Source: Turicimonas muris
GTDB taxonomy: Bacteria; Pseudomonadota; Gammaproteobacteria; Burkholderiales; Burkholderiaceae_F
Length of the DNA stretch: 64,000 nt
Direction of reading: 5' to 3'
Assembly: GCF_002221595.1 (NCBI RefSeq)
Contig: NZ_NHMP01000004.1
Location: 1 to 64,000 of the forward strand
The notes under the pieces: model-generated
Database searches by the model: none
Told to the model about the DNA's origin: nothing
The model's input: the letters and a program-made list of their open reading frames with translations, nothing else
Shown here: positions 44,446-52,877 of the stretch, in pieces
Layout: each line of letters opens with the position of its first letter
Numbering within the stretch: position 1 is the stretch's first letter
Translations under genes and position numbers: made by a program

Positions 44446-46029
44446 TTACGAATGGAAGTCTTTCCAGCAGAGACCAAACTTGGCAAGATATTTGCGCAGA
44501 CGATCTGAATCATTGCAGGACTTCTTTTCGAGGATGGAGTTTGAAAAGAGTTTCCTGCTGGCATCAGCAAGACTTTTAGAGGTTTTGCAGACCTCAATAA
44601 CTTTCTCTAATTGGCAGCGATCGAAAAGATCTAATTTATTCCATTTCTCGTTAGTGATGACAGAGGAAGAAGCGTACGGAAGCGGAACTTTCTCATCAGG
44701 ATGCCACCGATGGACAAGCCTTTTCCATTCCGAGTCGACAGTATCTTCCGTGATTCTTCCGCCATCTGAGAGTGTTGCCATTCTCATTACGGCTCCGGAT
44801 AGGTCTCGGAAGTTAGATTTCCATAAAGCTTGATCAGACTTAGATAACTGCAGAAACTTCTCTCTGGCTTCTTTGTTGAAACTGAATTGCGTGCCGGTAT
44901 TGACGGAAACTTGTTGAAGTTCGTAGTCAAGGTTCGGTTCAATATCTTCCGGCCGCTCTTTGAGAGAAGGTATTTTGAAAGACCACAATTGGATTCTGGC
45001 GAGAAGATCTTCTCTGAACTTTCCTTCTTTCACCATGGCAGAGAGATTTTTATTCGTGCCGCAGATTAGTTGGAAATCGCTTTTACTTTCGACATCGGAG
45101 CCCAGAGGATAAAAGCGTTTTTCCTCGAGAGCACGCAGCAGCATTGCCTGTTCATCAAGGCCGAGTTCGCCTATTTCATCCAAGAACAGCAGTCCGCCGT
45201 CAGCTGCTTTGAGAAGGCCTTCTCGGTGGTTGACTGCGCCGGTAAAAGCACCTTTAACGTGGCCGAAGAGAGCTGACATACAGGCGTCGCCTCTCAAAGT
45301 AGCGCAGTTAAGTTCAACGAAGCTGCCGCTAACCATTCTTTGCTGTTTTTTCCAGTCGTAGATGAGGCGAGCCATCTTGGTCTTTCCGACGCCGGTATCG
45401 CCGGTCAAAAGAATCGGCGACTTGGATTTGATACTGACGGTGGCCAGCTCTCTGATCATCGTGTTGAAGACCGGGTTCTTTGTTTCAATACCGGACTTTA
45501 AGAAGTGCACTCCTTCTTTCTGTTCTTGATGGAAACGCTCTGCAATCATGTCGTATTTAGAGAGGTCCAAATCAATGATTGTGTAAGTACCGGTTGGATC
45601 TCCGTACTTTTGCATTTGAGTTTGCAAAATTTTCCCCGGAATGTGACGTGATTCGGTTAGAAGAAAGAGGCAGATTTGGATGACATGAGTACCGGTAGTA
45701 ATGTGGACCAAGTATTCTTCGTTATCGGTATCGAATTTGTAAGTCTTCAGAAAGTCGAAGATACCACTATAAACGGTTTGGAAATCCCAAGGATCTCGGA
45801 GCCTGATTTGATGAGTATTGAATTCTGTTTCCGGAGAAACTTGAAGAAAGTCTTCACGAACTGAAGAGGCGAGTTTTTGATAAGGAACGTCATAAAAAAG
45901 CTCGTACCTGGCCACCATAAGGTCTTCTTGTTGGCCTAAAGATACTGTCGGACGCCATTTAGACCATTTTGCTCTTCCGGGCTGATCAAGATTTGTCCCG
46001 AGAAAACCGAAAATAACCGTTTTTTTCAT
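44446..46029 (-). CDS. rtcR: RtcR, sigma-54-dependent activator of RNA repair genes
   Basis: The 527-residue protein has the N-terminal RtcR domain (about 1-180; CARF-like in the family, sensing RNA ends). A sigma-54 activator AAA+ domain follows (about 185-420), with Walker A GDTGVGKTKMA near 208, the sigma-54-contacting GAFTGA near 256, and LLFLDEIGEL near 275. The C-terminal region carries a helix-turn-helix-like segment. It is divergent from rtcA-rtcB, with a sigma-54 promoter between, the same arrangement as in E. coli except that E. coli has rtcBA. Confidence 0.95.
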   Translation of the reverse strand: MKKTVIFGFLGTNLDQPGRAKWSKWRPTVSLGQQEDLMVARYELFYDVPYQKLASSVREDFLQVSPETEFNTHQIRLRDPWDFQTVYSGIFDFLKTYKFDTDNEEYLVHITTGTHVIQICLFLLTESRHIPGKILQTQMQKYGDPTGTYTIIDLDLSKYDMIAERFHQEQKEGVHFLKSGIETKNPVFNTMIRELATVSIKSKSPILLTGDTGVGKTKMARLIYDWKKQQRMVSGSFVELNCATLRGDACMSALFGHVKGAFTGAVNHREGLLKAADGGLLFLDEIGELGLDEQAMLLRALEEKRFYPLGSDVESKSDFQLICGTNKNLSAMVKEGKFREDLLARIQLWSFKIPSLKERPEDIEPNLDYELQQVSVNTGTQFSFNKEAREKFLQLSKSDQALWKSNFRDLSGAVMRMATLSDGGRITEDTVDSEWKRLVHRWHPDEKVPLPYASSSVITNEKWNKLDLFDRCQLEKVIEVCKTSKSLADASRKLFSNSILEKKSCNDSDRLRKYLAKFGLCWKDFHS

Positions 46030-46042
46030 TTTTAAAGCTATA

Positions 46043-46064
46043 AAAATATATAGAAATATATTTT
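46043..46064. promoter_or_regulatory. AT-rich perfect dyad, candidate RtcR-binding site
   Basis: AAAATATAT (46043-46051) and ATATATTTT (46056-46064) form a perfect nine-base inverted repeat with a four-base centre. It lies about 85 bases upstream of the sigma-54 -24 element, a normal distance for an enhancer-bound activator. In such an AT-rich stretch chance symmetry is possible. Confidence 0.4.
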
Positions 46065-46147
46065 AAAGTATAAATTTTTATCTTCTAATTTAACGAAGAG
46101 ATAAGTCATAATTTTATAACTACATGAATTTAAATGAGAATGAAAAG

Positions 46148-46165
46148 TTGGCATGCCTTTTGCAA
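46148..46165 (+). promoter_or_regulatory. Sigma-54 promoter of rtcA-rtcB
   Basis: TTGGCATGCCTTTTGCAA matches the sigma-54 consensus, with GG at 46150-46151 and GC at 46162-46163 spaced exactly 12 bases. Transcription would start near 46175, 20 bases before rtcA. It fits the RtcR activator encoded divergently. Confidence 0.88.
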
Positions 46166-46194
46166 TAAGAAAGGATGAGACCTAAGAGGAGAAA

Positions 46195-47238
46195 ATGAAA
46201 ATATTAAAAATAGACGGAAGCATGGGACACGGAGGAGGACAAATTTTGCGCTCTTCTCTAGCTCTTTCCTGTATCTTGGGCATCCCTTTTGAAATGACAG
46301 ACATCCGCAAAGGACGGCCGCAGCCGGGACTAAGAAAACAGCACTTATGCGGCGTAAAGGCTTGTGCAGAAATTTGCGGTGCCAAGGTTGAGGGAGCTGA
46401 ATTAGGATCGGAGGTATTGAGTTTTGTTCCCAAGAAGATCAAAAGCGGTTCTTATCATTTTGCGGTTGGAAGCGGCGGCAGTACAGCATTGGTTCTACAA
46501 AGCGTCCTTTTACCATTAGCAGTCCAGAAACTGCCTTCTCAAGTGATCGTCGATGGCGGAACTTATTGTCCGCAAGCGCCTACAGGAGAGTTCTTTGCTG
46601 AAAGTTTAGTCCCGCGAATGAACCGGATGGGATATTCAATCGAGGCGAATATCGAGAAGTTTGGTTTTTATAAAGCAGGCGGAGGACAAATCAGCGTGGC
46701 ATGCAATTCTCCGAAACAGTTTAGACCGGTCGATTTGGTAAGAAGAGAAAAACTGCGAAATTGCACCGTTCAGTTGATAACAAGTCATTTCCCGGAAAAA
46801 ACGACGCTCAAGATCCGCAAGCTGATAACTAAAGAATTCGAGAAGATGAAATGTGCGGTTCCGTACGAAATGGAGATTGTTGAGAAGTCAACAATAGAAG
46901 AACCTGGTGCAGCCGTTATCGTGAGAACTGGATCTGCCGAATATCCTCTCATATTCAGTGATATTGCAGCCTACGGATATAGCTCAGAGGCTCTAGTTAA
47001 CAACCTCGGAAAGCAGTTGCGGAAATTTTTTGCCGCGGAAGTACCGGTAGAAGTACATTTGGCCGATCAACTGATTCTTCCCCTAGGTTTTGCCGAAGGA
47101 GGGAAATTCTTAACGTCGCATCTTACAGAACACTTGGAAAGCTGCTGTCAGACGTTTGAATTGTTTACCGGGAAGAAAGTTGGATTAGAAAAGGACCGCA
47201 AAGAATTGCTTGTTGAAGTGCCGAAAGTACAAGGATAA
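46195..47238 (+). CDS. rtcA: RNA 3'-terminal phosphate cyclase
   Basis: The 347-residue protein begins MKILKIDGSMGHGGGQILRSSLALSCILG, the RtcA N-terminal signature, and has RKGRPQPGLRKQHLCGVKAC. The catalytic histidine lies in EVHLADQLILPLG near 285. It converts RNA 3'-phosphates to 2',3'-cyclic ends with ATP. It follows AGAGGAG, and rtcB begins three bases after its stop. Confidence 0.96.
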   Translation: MKILKIDGSMGHGGGQILRSSLALSCILGIPFEMTDIRKGRPQPGLRKQHLCGVKACAEICGAKVEGAELGSEVLSFVPKKIKSGSYHFAVGSGGSTALVLQSVLLPLAVQKLPSQVIVDGGTYCPQAPTGEFFAESLVPRMNRMGYSIEANIEKFGFYKAGGGQISVACNSPKQFRPVDLVRREKLRNCTVQLITSHFPEKTTLKIRKLITKEFEKMKCAVPYEMEIVEKSTIEEPGAAVIVRTGSAEYPLIFSDIAAYGYSSEALVNNLGKQLRKFFAAEVPVEVHLADQLILPLGFAEGGKFLTSHLTEHLESCCQTFELFTGKKVGLEKDRKELLVEVPKVQG

Positions 47239-47241
47239 AAA

Positions 47242-48726
47242 ATGCTTAAAAGAAAAGATTTGGATGAGACTCCCATTTTTAAAACAGAAGACCTGAGAAA
47301 TGCTTTTTATGAGGCACTGCATGAGGCTTATCGCGTCGGTAAGTCTGACGTTGAACTAAAAAAGGCGTTAAAGCAATTAGCCTCAGCATTAAAGCCGACA
47401 AAGGTTCTTAGCGGCGATCTCAAGGAGATTTTTGCAGTTGCTGCTGAGAAATTAGAACAATCCAGAGCCAATAGAATTAACTTTTGTGAGAGAAAAGAGA
47501 AGGCTCCTTGGAAACTTTGGGGCACGGAAAAAGTTGAAGCAAAGGCTTTGGAACAAATGGATGACGCTGTCAGTCTGCCGATTTCTGTGGGAGGGGCCTT
47601 GATGCCGGATGCACATCAAGGCTATGGATTGCCGATCGGCGGAGTACTAGCAACAAAAGGCGCCGTCATTCCTTATGCAGTAGGCGTAGATATTGCGTGC
47701 CGCATGAGAATATCGATTTTGGACGTTCCTTGTGAAGAGTTCGAACGAGATAGAAGAAGGTTCGGCGAGGTCCTTTTGCGTGAGACTCGTTTCGGAGTCG
47801 GAATCGCCTTTGATCCAGGAATGAGAGTCCATGAGGTTATGGATGATCCTCTGTGGAAGAAACCGGGCGTTTTGAAAGAGAATTTCCAGAAAGCCAGATC
47901 TCAACTAGGAACCAGCGGTCACGGGAACCACTTTGTTGAATTCGGCAAACTTACGGTTGAAGCCGATATTGACGAACCAACACTGAAAATAAAAGCGGGC
48001 ACTTACACAGCTTTGCTTTCTCATTCGGGCAGCCGAGGACTTGGTCAGCATGTCGCTAATTTTTATTCCGAACTTGCAGCATTTTTACATCCGGAATTGC
48101 CGGAAAACTTGAAACGACTCTCTTGGTTGGAGTTGGATTCAGAGGAAGGAAAAGACTACTGGGAGGCAATGGAACTTTGCGGGCGATACGCAGCGGCCAA
48201 TCACGAATTGATTCACAAGCATGTTATTGCCGCCCTTGGATGCGGTGTTCTCGGATACGTTGAAAACCACCACAACTTTGCTTGGAAGGAAGAGTTCAAC
48301 GGAGAAGAGGTGATTGTTCACAGGAAAGGAGCGACTCCGGCTGGAGAAGGAAAACTGGGAGTGGTTCCAGGTTCCATGGGAACGCCGGGATTTATTGTCA
48401 GAGGCAAAGGCAATCCGGAATCTTTTAATTCCTGTTCTCATGGCGCAGGCCGAGTTATGAGTCGTGCCGCAGCATATAGAAATCTCAAAAGAGAGGATAT
48501 GAAGAATTTTCTTCGCGCAAGAGAGGTGACGCTGATTGGCGGTACTTTGGACGAGTCTCCTGAGGTGTACAAGGACATTAATAAAGTGATAGCAGGTCAG
48601 ACTGACTTGGTCGATGTTCTGGCAAAGTTTGAGCCGAAGGTCGTCAGAATGGCGGAAGAAAAGGCTCAATGGACTCAAAGGCGCAATAAAAAGAAAGCAG
48701 CAGGTGAGGCGGAAGTCTGTATGTAG
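47242..48726 (+). CDS. rtcB: RNA-splicing ligase RtcB, long form
   Basis: The 494-residue protein has the RtcB core: MPDAHQGYGLPIGGVLAT and GVDIACRMR (metal-binding) near 115-155, GTSGHGNHFVEFG near 225, VENHHNFAWKE near 340, and SCSHGAGRVMSRAAA near 400. It seals 2',3'-cyclic phosphate or 3'-phosphate RNA ends to 5'-OH ends using GTP and Mn. It is distinctly longer than the 408-residue E. coli protein and resembles the ~480-residue type, with an N-terminal helical extension of about 100 residues. It is translationally close to rtcA. Confidence 0.95.
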   Translation: MLKRKDLDETPIFKTEDLRNAFYEALHEAYRVGKSDVELKKALKQLASALKPTKVLSGDLKEIFAVAAEKLEQSRANRINFCERKEKAPWKLWGTEKVEAKALEQMDDAVSLPISVGGALMPDAHQGYGLPIGGVLATKGAVIPYAVGVDIACRMRISILDVPCEEFERDRRRFGEVLLRETRFGVGIAFDPGMRVHEVMDDPLWKKPGVLKENFQKARSQLGTSGHGNHFVEFGKLTVEADIDEPTLKIKAGTYTALLSHSGSRGLGQHVANFYSELAAFLHPELPENLKRLSWLELDSEEGKDYWEAMELCGRYAAANHELIHKHVIAALGCGVLGYVENHHNFAWKEEFNGEEVIVHRKGATPAGEGKLGVVPGSMGTPGFIVRGKGNPESFNSCSHGAGRVMSRAAAYRNLKREDMKNFLRAREVTLIGGTLDESPEVYKDINKVIAGQTDLVDVLAKFEPKVVRMAEEKAQWTQRRNKKKAAGEAEVCM

Positions 48727-48752
48727 GTTGCTTCCTCAAATGATTTGTTTTG

Positions 48753-48778
48753 CCTCCGGGATCGAGGAATCCCGGAGG
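48753..48778 (+). terminator. Hairpin terminator after rtcB
   Basis: CCTCCGGGAT (48753-48762) pairs perfectly with ATCCCGGAGG (48769-48778) around CGAGGA. The stem is very stable, but the downstream T-run is weak. Confidence 0.65.
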
Positions 48779-48867
48779 TGGTGATTTTGCCGTAATTTTT
48801 GTCATGGAGAAAAGAGAGTTGCTGGCCAAAAAAGTGTTAGCGATGTGAGTTTTGTCGACTATTTTCT

Positions 48868-48897
48868 GTCAAGCGACAAGTTGTCAAGCGACAAGTT
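48868..48897 (+). repeat. Tandem direct repeat of 15 bases, two copies
   Basis: GTCAAGCGACAAGTT occurs at 48868-48882 and is repeated exactly and immediately at 48883-48897. It lies between two hairpins in non-coding DNA. It could be a slippage duplication or a pair of protein-binding sites. Confidence 0.85.
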
Positions 48898-48922
48898 TAA
48901 GGACGTACTTTCAAGATCTAAT

Positions 48923-48960
48923 AAAAAGATGGTTGTAACCGTCTTTTTCTTAAGTTTTTT
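48923..48960 (+). terminator. T-rich intrinsic terminator
   Basis: AAAAAGATGG (48923-48932) pairs with CCGTCTTTTT (48939-48948), with one T-G wobble, around TTGTAA. It is followed by CTTAAGTTTTTT. Confidence 0.65.
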
Positions 48961-49225
48961 TATTTTTTGACCAATGAAGGTTTCTTTTTAAGACCTTGCT
49001 GACTTACAAGTTCGAAGGAAGAGGAACAAGGTGGTAATGTTTTTGCCAATATGCGCTAGTAATTCGCGCCACAAGTTCATGAATTTGACAAGTATCCGGA
49101 TCGTTGGGAAATTTTGTGCAGAAAGGACTGACAGATTTTCTTGCAAGGCGGAACCAGATCATAAAAATGAAAAATCGCTTAAGGCAACGGATGTTGACAC
49201 GTCCGTTGGCGCATACGGTGAGATC

Positions 49226-50377
49226 TCAAACAATGATTGGCAGATCCCAGTGAGATAAATAGTTTTGGTAGTTGTTTTTATTCACGACGGTATATTTTGC
49301 TTCTGGATAAGCCTCCCTGAAAGAGGGAGGACTCATGACATCATCTCGACTTAATTTTATTTCGAAAGCTTGAATCTCGTCGTTGTATGTCTCGATTAGA
49401 TCTACTTCCGCTTTGTTTTTTGTCCTCCAAAAGTAGTGATTAACCATGCAATTGTGGTAGCTGGCTTGCTTAATTCTTTCGATAACAAAATAATTTTCAA
49501 ACAAAGCTCCCTGCTCTTCAAAGGGGCGCGATTCTAAGGGAGTAAATCTTTTTAAGATGGCATTGCGCACGCCAAGGTCGTAAAAATATATCTTTTTAGA
49601 TTTTTTCAATTCATTTTCAAGATTTCTTGCAAATGAAGGCAAACATTTGATGACAAAACATTGCTCTAATAAAGTTATGTAAGTCCGGACTGTTGGGCTG
49701 GAAAGCTTGCATTCTTGGGCTATCGACTCATAACTGCACATCTGTCCGATTCGAGAGGCAAGGACATAGACCAAATGTTGGAAGGCCCCGTGATTTTTAA
49801 TCCCTCCCAAAGCTAAGGCATCCTTGAAGGCAAGATTTTTGTAGAGGTTGTTCAGATTTACTATTGCCTGAGAAGGTTCATTTATTATCTGCGGGTAGCT
49901 TCCGAACACTAGCCGGGAAGAAAGATTTCGTTTTTCTTGAATTACAGAGGAAGCATCTGCCAATTCCTCAAATGAAAAAGGCCACAAATAATACGACCGG
50001 GTCCTTCCTGCTGCGCTTTCATAGACACCACCGGCTAAATCTAATGAACTGGATCCTGTGACGTAAATTTTGCACTCAGTACGAGCATCCACCATTCTTT
50101 TGATAAGAAGACCAATTCCCGGAATTTTCTGCGCTTCGTCGATAACTATGATTTTGTGAGAACTCAGCAACGAAAGCACTTCTTTTTTGGAAGGAAGGTT
50201 AGTCAGGATATTCACATCAACTGGCTCATCTCCGCTTAGCCAAAAACAATCTCGATTCTTTATGAAGTGCTCTAAAAGGGTCGTTTTTCCGACCTGTCGC
50301 GGACCAAAAATAGTGGTTGCCTTGTCTTTTGGAGTGTTTTCTAAAATTTCCGACAAAGAGCGATTTATATATTCCAT
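49226..50377 (-). CDS. DUF4143-type AAA+ ATPase
   Basis: The 383-residue protein has an N-terminal P-loop domain (IFGPRQVGKTTLLEHFIKNR near 23-42, Walker B KIIVIDEAQKIPG near 75, ITGSSS-like YVTGSSSLDL near 105) and a C-terminal DUF4143 nuclease-like region. That region has the SFARNLENELKKSKKIYFYDLGVRNAIL segment near 240 and the KAEVDLIETYNDEIQAFEIKL pattern near 325. Such proteins are widespread and of unclear function, often in defence or accessory regions. The start codon has no Shine-Dalgarno sequence and abuts a long palindrome. Confidence 0.88.
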   Translation of the reverse strand: MEYINRSLSEILENTPKDKATTIFGPRQVGKTTLLEHFIKNRDCFWLSGDEPVDVNILTNLPSKKEVLSLLSSHKIIVIDEAQKIPGIGLLIKRMVDARTECKIYVTGSSSLDLAGGVYESAAGRTRSYYLWPFSFEELADASSVIQEKRNLSSRLVFGSYPQIINEPSQAIVNLNNLYKNLAFKDALALGGIKNHGAFQHLVYVLASRIGQMCSYESIAQECKLSSPTVRTYITLLEQCFVIKCLPSFARNLENELKKSKKIYFYDLGVRNAILKRFTPLESRPFEEQGALFENYFVIERIKQASYHNCMVNHYFWRTKNKAEVDLIETYNDEIQAFEIKLSRDDVMSPPSFREAYPEAKYTVVNKNNYQNYLSHWDLPIIV

Positions 50378-50379
50378 CT

Positions 50380-50445
50380 TAAACTTTTTTAAAATTGATT
50401 TTAGAAAAGTTTAAACTATTTTAAAACTCATTTTAAAAAAGTTTA
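50380..50445. promoter_or_regulatory. 66-base nested palindrome upstream of the DUF4143 ATPase
   Basis: TAAACTTTTTTAAAAT (50380-50395) and ATTTTAAAAAAGTTTA (50430-50445) are perfect 16-base inverted repeats. The palindrome AGTTTAAACT (50408-50417) sits at exactly the same centre. The start codon of the ATPase is two bases from its edge, so the dyad covers the promoter/leader region. It is probably an autoregulatory operator or an mRNA structure replacing a normal ribosome binding site. Confidence 0.6.
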
Positions 50446-50599
50446 GTTTGTTTCGCTCATCAAGCCTTGATTAATGGTTCTTTTGTTCTGTGTGAGTGGC
50501 TCTAAGTTATTCTCCTTCTTTGATAACAACGCTGGCGCGGGAGTGTTTGCACCCTATGGTGCATCTTCTCTGGCCTAAAAGGCCAAATATAAGGGTTCA

Positions 50600-50644
50600 A
50601 GAAAAGAAAAACCGGCAGATCATTTCGAGGAATTTTCTGCCGGT
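50600..50644 (-). terminator. Intrinsic terminator after asparaginase
   Basis: ACCGGCAG (50611-50618) pairs with CTGCCGGT (50637-50644). On the minus strand the stem is followed by TTTTCTTTTC. Confidence 0.8.
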
Positions 50645-50723
50645 CTTTTGATTGTTATCTTACTTTAATTGACTACCGCTAATTTGGCGTCAAAAGCAAG
50701 ATTCCTTTGGCTAAGCAACCAGA

Positions 50724-51776
50724 TTAGTATTCATCAAACATACGTTGAATTTCTTTAGGATCGCTGGTCTTTGTCAGAGCCAATTGCAGAAGCAAGCGAG
50801 CCTTTTGAGGATTCAAAGTATCGGATTCCAAGAATCCAGCGTCTTTCCACTTAGCAAGAGAAACTGTTGTTGGGCCGTTTGGAACACGAGCGCTTCTAAC
50901 AACAATGACGCCGTTCTTGACAGCATCTTTCAAACCTGCTTCTGTCGGATCAGCAATAGAACCATTTCCTGTGCCAGCGTGAATGATGCCTTTGGCACCG
51001 GCTTTAACAGCAGCATCTGCCATTACGCGGTCAGCATCAACGTGGGAATAAATGATGTCAACGCGCGGCAGAGTTTCTAAGTTGGAAACGTCAAATTCGC
51101 TGTTGGTGGTGTGACGTTTGGTGGACTGTTTGTAGAAGCGGACTTTTCCGGCTCCGATGTAGCCCAGAGCTCCGAGTTCAGGAGACTTGAAGGTTGCAAC
51201 GTTAGTTGTATTAGTCTTGGTGACGTCTCTGGCGCTGTTGATGACATCGTTCATAACAATCATGACGCCTTTGCCCTTAGCTTCCGGAGAAGTGGCAACC
51301 TTAACGGCATTCAAAAGATTCATTGGACCGTCTGCTGAGATTGCAGTAGCCGGTCTCATAGCGCCAACCAGAACAACCGGTTTGTCGCTCTTGGTTAGAA
51401 GGTTAAGGAAGTAGGCTGTTTCTTCCAATGTATCGGTGCCGTGTGTGATGACGATGCCGGATACAGAAGGATCCTTAAGGAGTTCGTTGACACGTTTAGC
51501 AAGCTTCAACAATGTCGGTGTGTTCATGTTGTTGGAGGAAATCTTAACGATTTGTTCTCCGGTCACATTAGCAATATCTTTGACTGCTGGGACAGCGTCA
51601 ATCAAAGTTTGAATAGCCAAATCTCCGGCTTTGTAGCCGGTTACCTGTGTGGCGGAAGCGGCTGTGCCGGCAATAGTACCGCCAGTGGCAAGAATTTTCA
51701 CATTCGGGAGGTCGGCTGCGAATGCAAAAGAAGCGGAGCAAACAGCAAGAGCTGCGATTATTGATTTAATTTTCAT
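50724..51776 (-). CDS. ansB: Periplasmic type II L-asparaginase
   Basis: The 350-residue protein has a Sec signal (cleaved near FAFAAD, residue 20). Both asparaginase threonine motifs are present: ILATGGTIAGTA near 28-39 and VITHGTDTLEETAYFL near 108-123. The SNNMNT segment also matches AnsB. It splits asparagine into aspartate and ammonia in the periplasm. In anaerobes AnsB supplies aspartate for fumarate respiration, which fits the exported lyase and reductases here. It follows AGGAGAA and ends at a strong terminator. Confidence 0.95.
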   Translation of the reverse strand: MKIKSIIAALAVCSASFAFAADLPNVKILATGGTIAGTAASATQVTGYKAGDLAIQTLIDAVPAVKDIANVTGEQIVKISSNNMNTPTLLKLAKRVNELLKDPSVSGIVITHGTDTLEETAYFLNLLTKSDKPVVLVGAMRPATAISADGPMNLLNAVKVATSPEAKGKGVMIVMNDVINSARDVTKTNTTNVATFKSPELGALGYIGAGKVRFYKQSTKRHTTNSEFDVSNLETLPRVDIIYSHVDADRVMADAAVKAGAKGIIHAGTGNGSIADPTEAGLKDAVKNGVIVVRSARVPNGPTTVSLAKWKDAGFLESDTLNPQKARLLLQLALTKTSDPKEIQRMFDEY

Positions 51777-51949
51777 ATAGTAAGTTCTCCTTTCATTGGG
51801 ATCGTTATCCCGATAAAGATCCTAGCTCACTACTTAGAAAATGGGAAGTTTTTTAAAGTACAGGACACTAGTTTTCAGGGAAAACTTGAGCATGAAGGAA
51901 GCGGGATTATCAAAAATAAAAATCGAGGTGAGAGTCAAAGGTTCGGTCT

Positions 51950-52603
51950 TTATTGGTCTAACATCAGCGTTCCAGCGATGAAAAACATAACGACGGCTAT
52001 TAACAGGTCCAAAACTTTCCAAGCGATTGGACGCCTGAAAATTGGTCTTAGCAGTCTTGCTCCGTATCCAAGGCTATAGAACCAAAGAAAACTTCCCAAG
52101 CAGGCTCCCATGCTGAAGAAATATTTGCCAGGTTCACCGTAGGCAGATGCGATGCTGCCAAGCAAAATCATGGTGTCAAGGTAAACATGAGGATTGAGGA
52201 ATGTGAAGCCTAAACAGGTAAGAAGGACCTTGGAGAGACTAGGCAACGAAACGGTGTTGCCTGCGACTAAGGAGCCGGAAGACTTAAAAAAGTTCTTCAA
52301 GGAAAGCAGCCCGTAAACAAACAGGAATGCCGCGCCGCCATAGCGGAAAGTGTCGAGGAAGATAGGGAACTTTTGAATAATGGCGCCGATACCGAAAACA
52401 CCGCACCAAATCAGCAGGAAATCGCCTAGAAAACAGATTGTGCACACCGGAAAGACGTATTTCTTGTGCAGTCCGATTTTTAATACATAAGCGTTTTGTG
52501 CACCAATAGCAATGATCAATGACAAACCGGTCAACAGACCTGAAATCAATACTGAGAAATCAAGTATGGCACAACAAAGAAAAATGAAAGCTAAAAACGA
52601 CAA
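51950..52603 (-). CDS. LysE/ArgO-family amino acid exporter
   Basis: The 217-residue protein has about six membrane spans and the LysE signature GLLTGLSLIIAIGAQNAYVLKIGL near 22-45, with LTCLGFTFLNPHVYLDTM near 130. Members export basic amino acids. The true start may be internal, near residue 17-21 (family proteins begin close to the GLLTG segment), because the first residues have no good ribosome binding site. It lies between asparaginase and the porin on the same strand but with gaps that suggest separate transcription. Confidence 0.85.
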   Translation of the reverse strand: MSFLAFIFLCCAILDFSVLISGLLTGLSLIIAIGAQNAYVLKIGLHKKYVFPVCTICFLGDFLLIWCGVFGIGAIIQKFPIFLDTFRYGGAAFLFVYGLLSLKNFFKSSGSLVAGNTVSLPSLSKVLLTCLGFTFLNPHVYLDTMILLGSIASAYGEPGKYFFSMGACLGSFLWFYSLGYGARLLRPIFRRPIAWKVLDLLIAVVMFFIAGTLMLDQ

Positions 52604-52806
52604 AAATATATGTTTTTCAGAAGATTCCCAGTGAGATTATTGTCTTTAACGACGGATCATCGTCTCTTGTTGGAAAGCGACTGATATTGAATATTATGTT
52701 AAAAAAATTCTTCTCTCTGAATGGAGGAAGACTTTTAGAGAAGAAGGTTTGGAGCAGAGTGCTTTGAATGTCAAATAATTAAGACTTAATACTATGAAAG
52801 AAAAAT

Positions 52807-52849
52807 ACGACCTATATGTTCTTTCTCTGATAGAGACTATACAGGTCGT
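52807..52849 (-). terminator. Terminator after the porin gene
   Basis: ACGACCT (52807-52813) pairs with AGGTCGT (52843-52849). On the minus strand it is followed by ATTTTTCTTTC. Downstream, 52604-52806 holds no recognisable feature. Confidence 0.6.
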
Positions 52850-52877
52850 AATCGAAATTAAAAGGATTCAAAACTCA

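Larger units (their letters stand above)
48727..49225. other. Non-coding stretch with terminators and a tandem repeat
   Basis: No convincing gene is seen in these 499 bases. It contains the rtcB terminator hairpin, a tandem duplication of GTCAAGCGACAAGTT, a second T-rich terminator hairpin, and about 270 further bases without recognisable features. A 75-codon plus-strand frame from 49031 lacks a ribosome binding site and any family resemblance. Confidence 0.6.
50378..50723. other. Intergenic region with palindrome and terminator
   Basis: These 346 bases hold the 66-base palindrome next to the ATPase start and the asparaginase terminator. Between them lies a GGCC-TAAAA-GGCC short hairpin near 50573. 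No gene is recognised. Confidence 0.6.

Noticed and set aside
44290-44579. Plus-strand open frames over the 3' end of rtcR
   Set aside because: They lie antisense to rtcR and the GNAT gene and lack start signals or family resemblance.
49031-49258. 75-codon plus-strand open frame
   Set aside because: No ribosome binding site, no recognisable domain, and it overlaps the end of the DUF4143 gene on the other strand.
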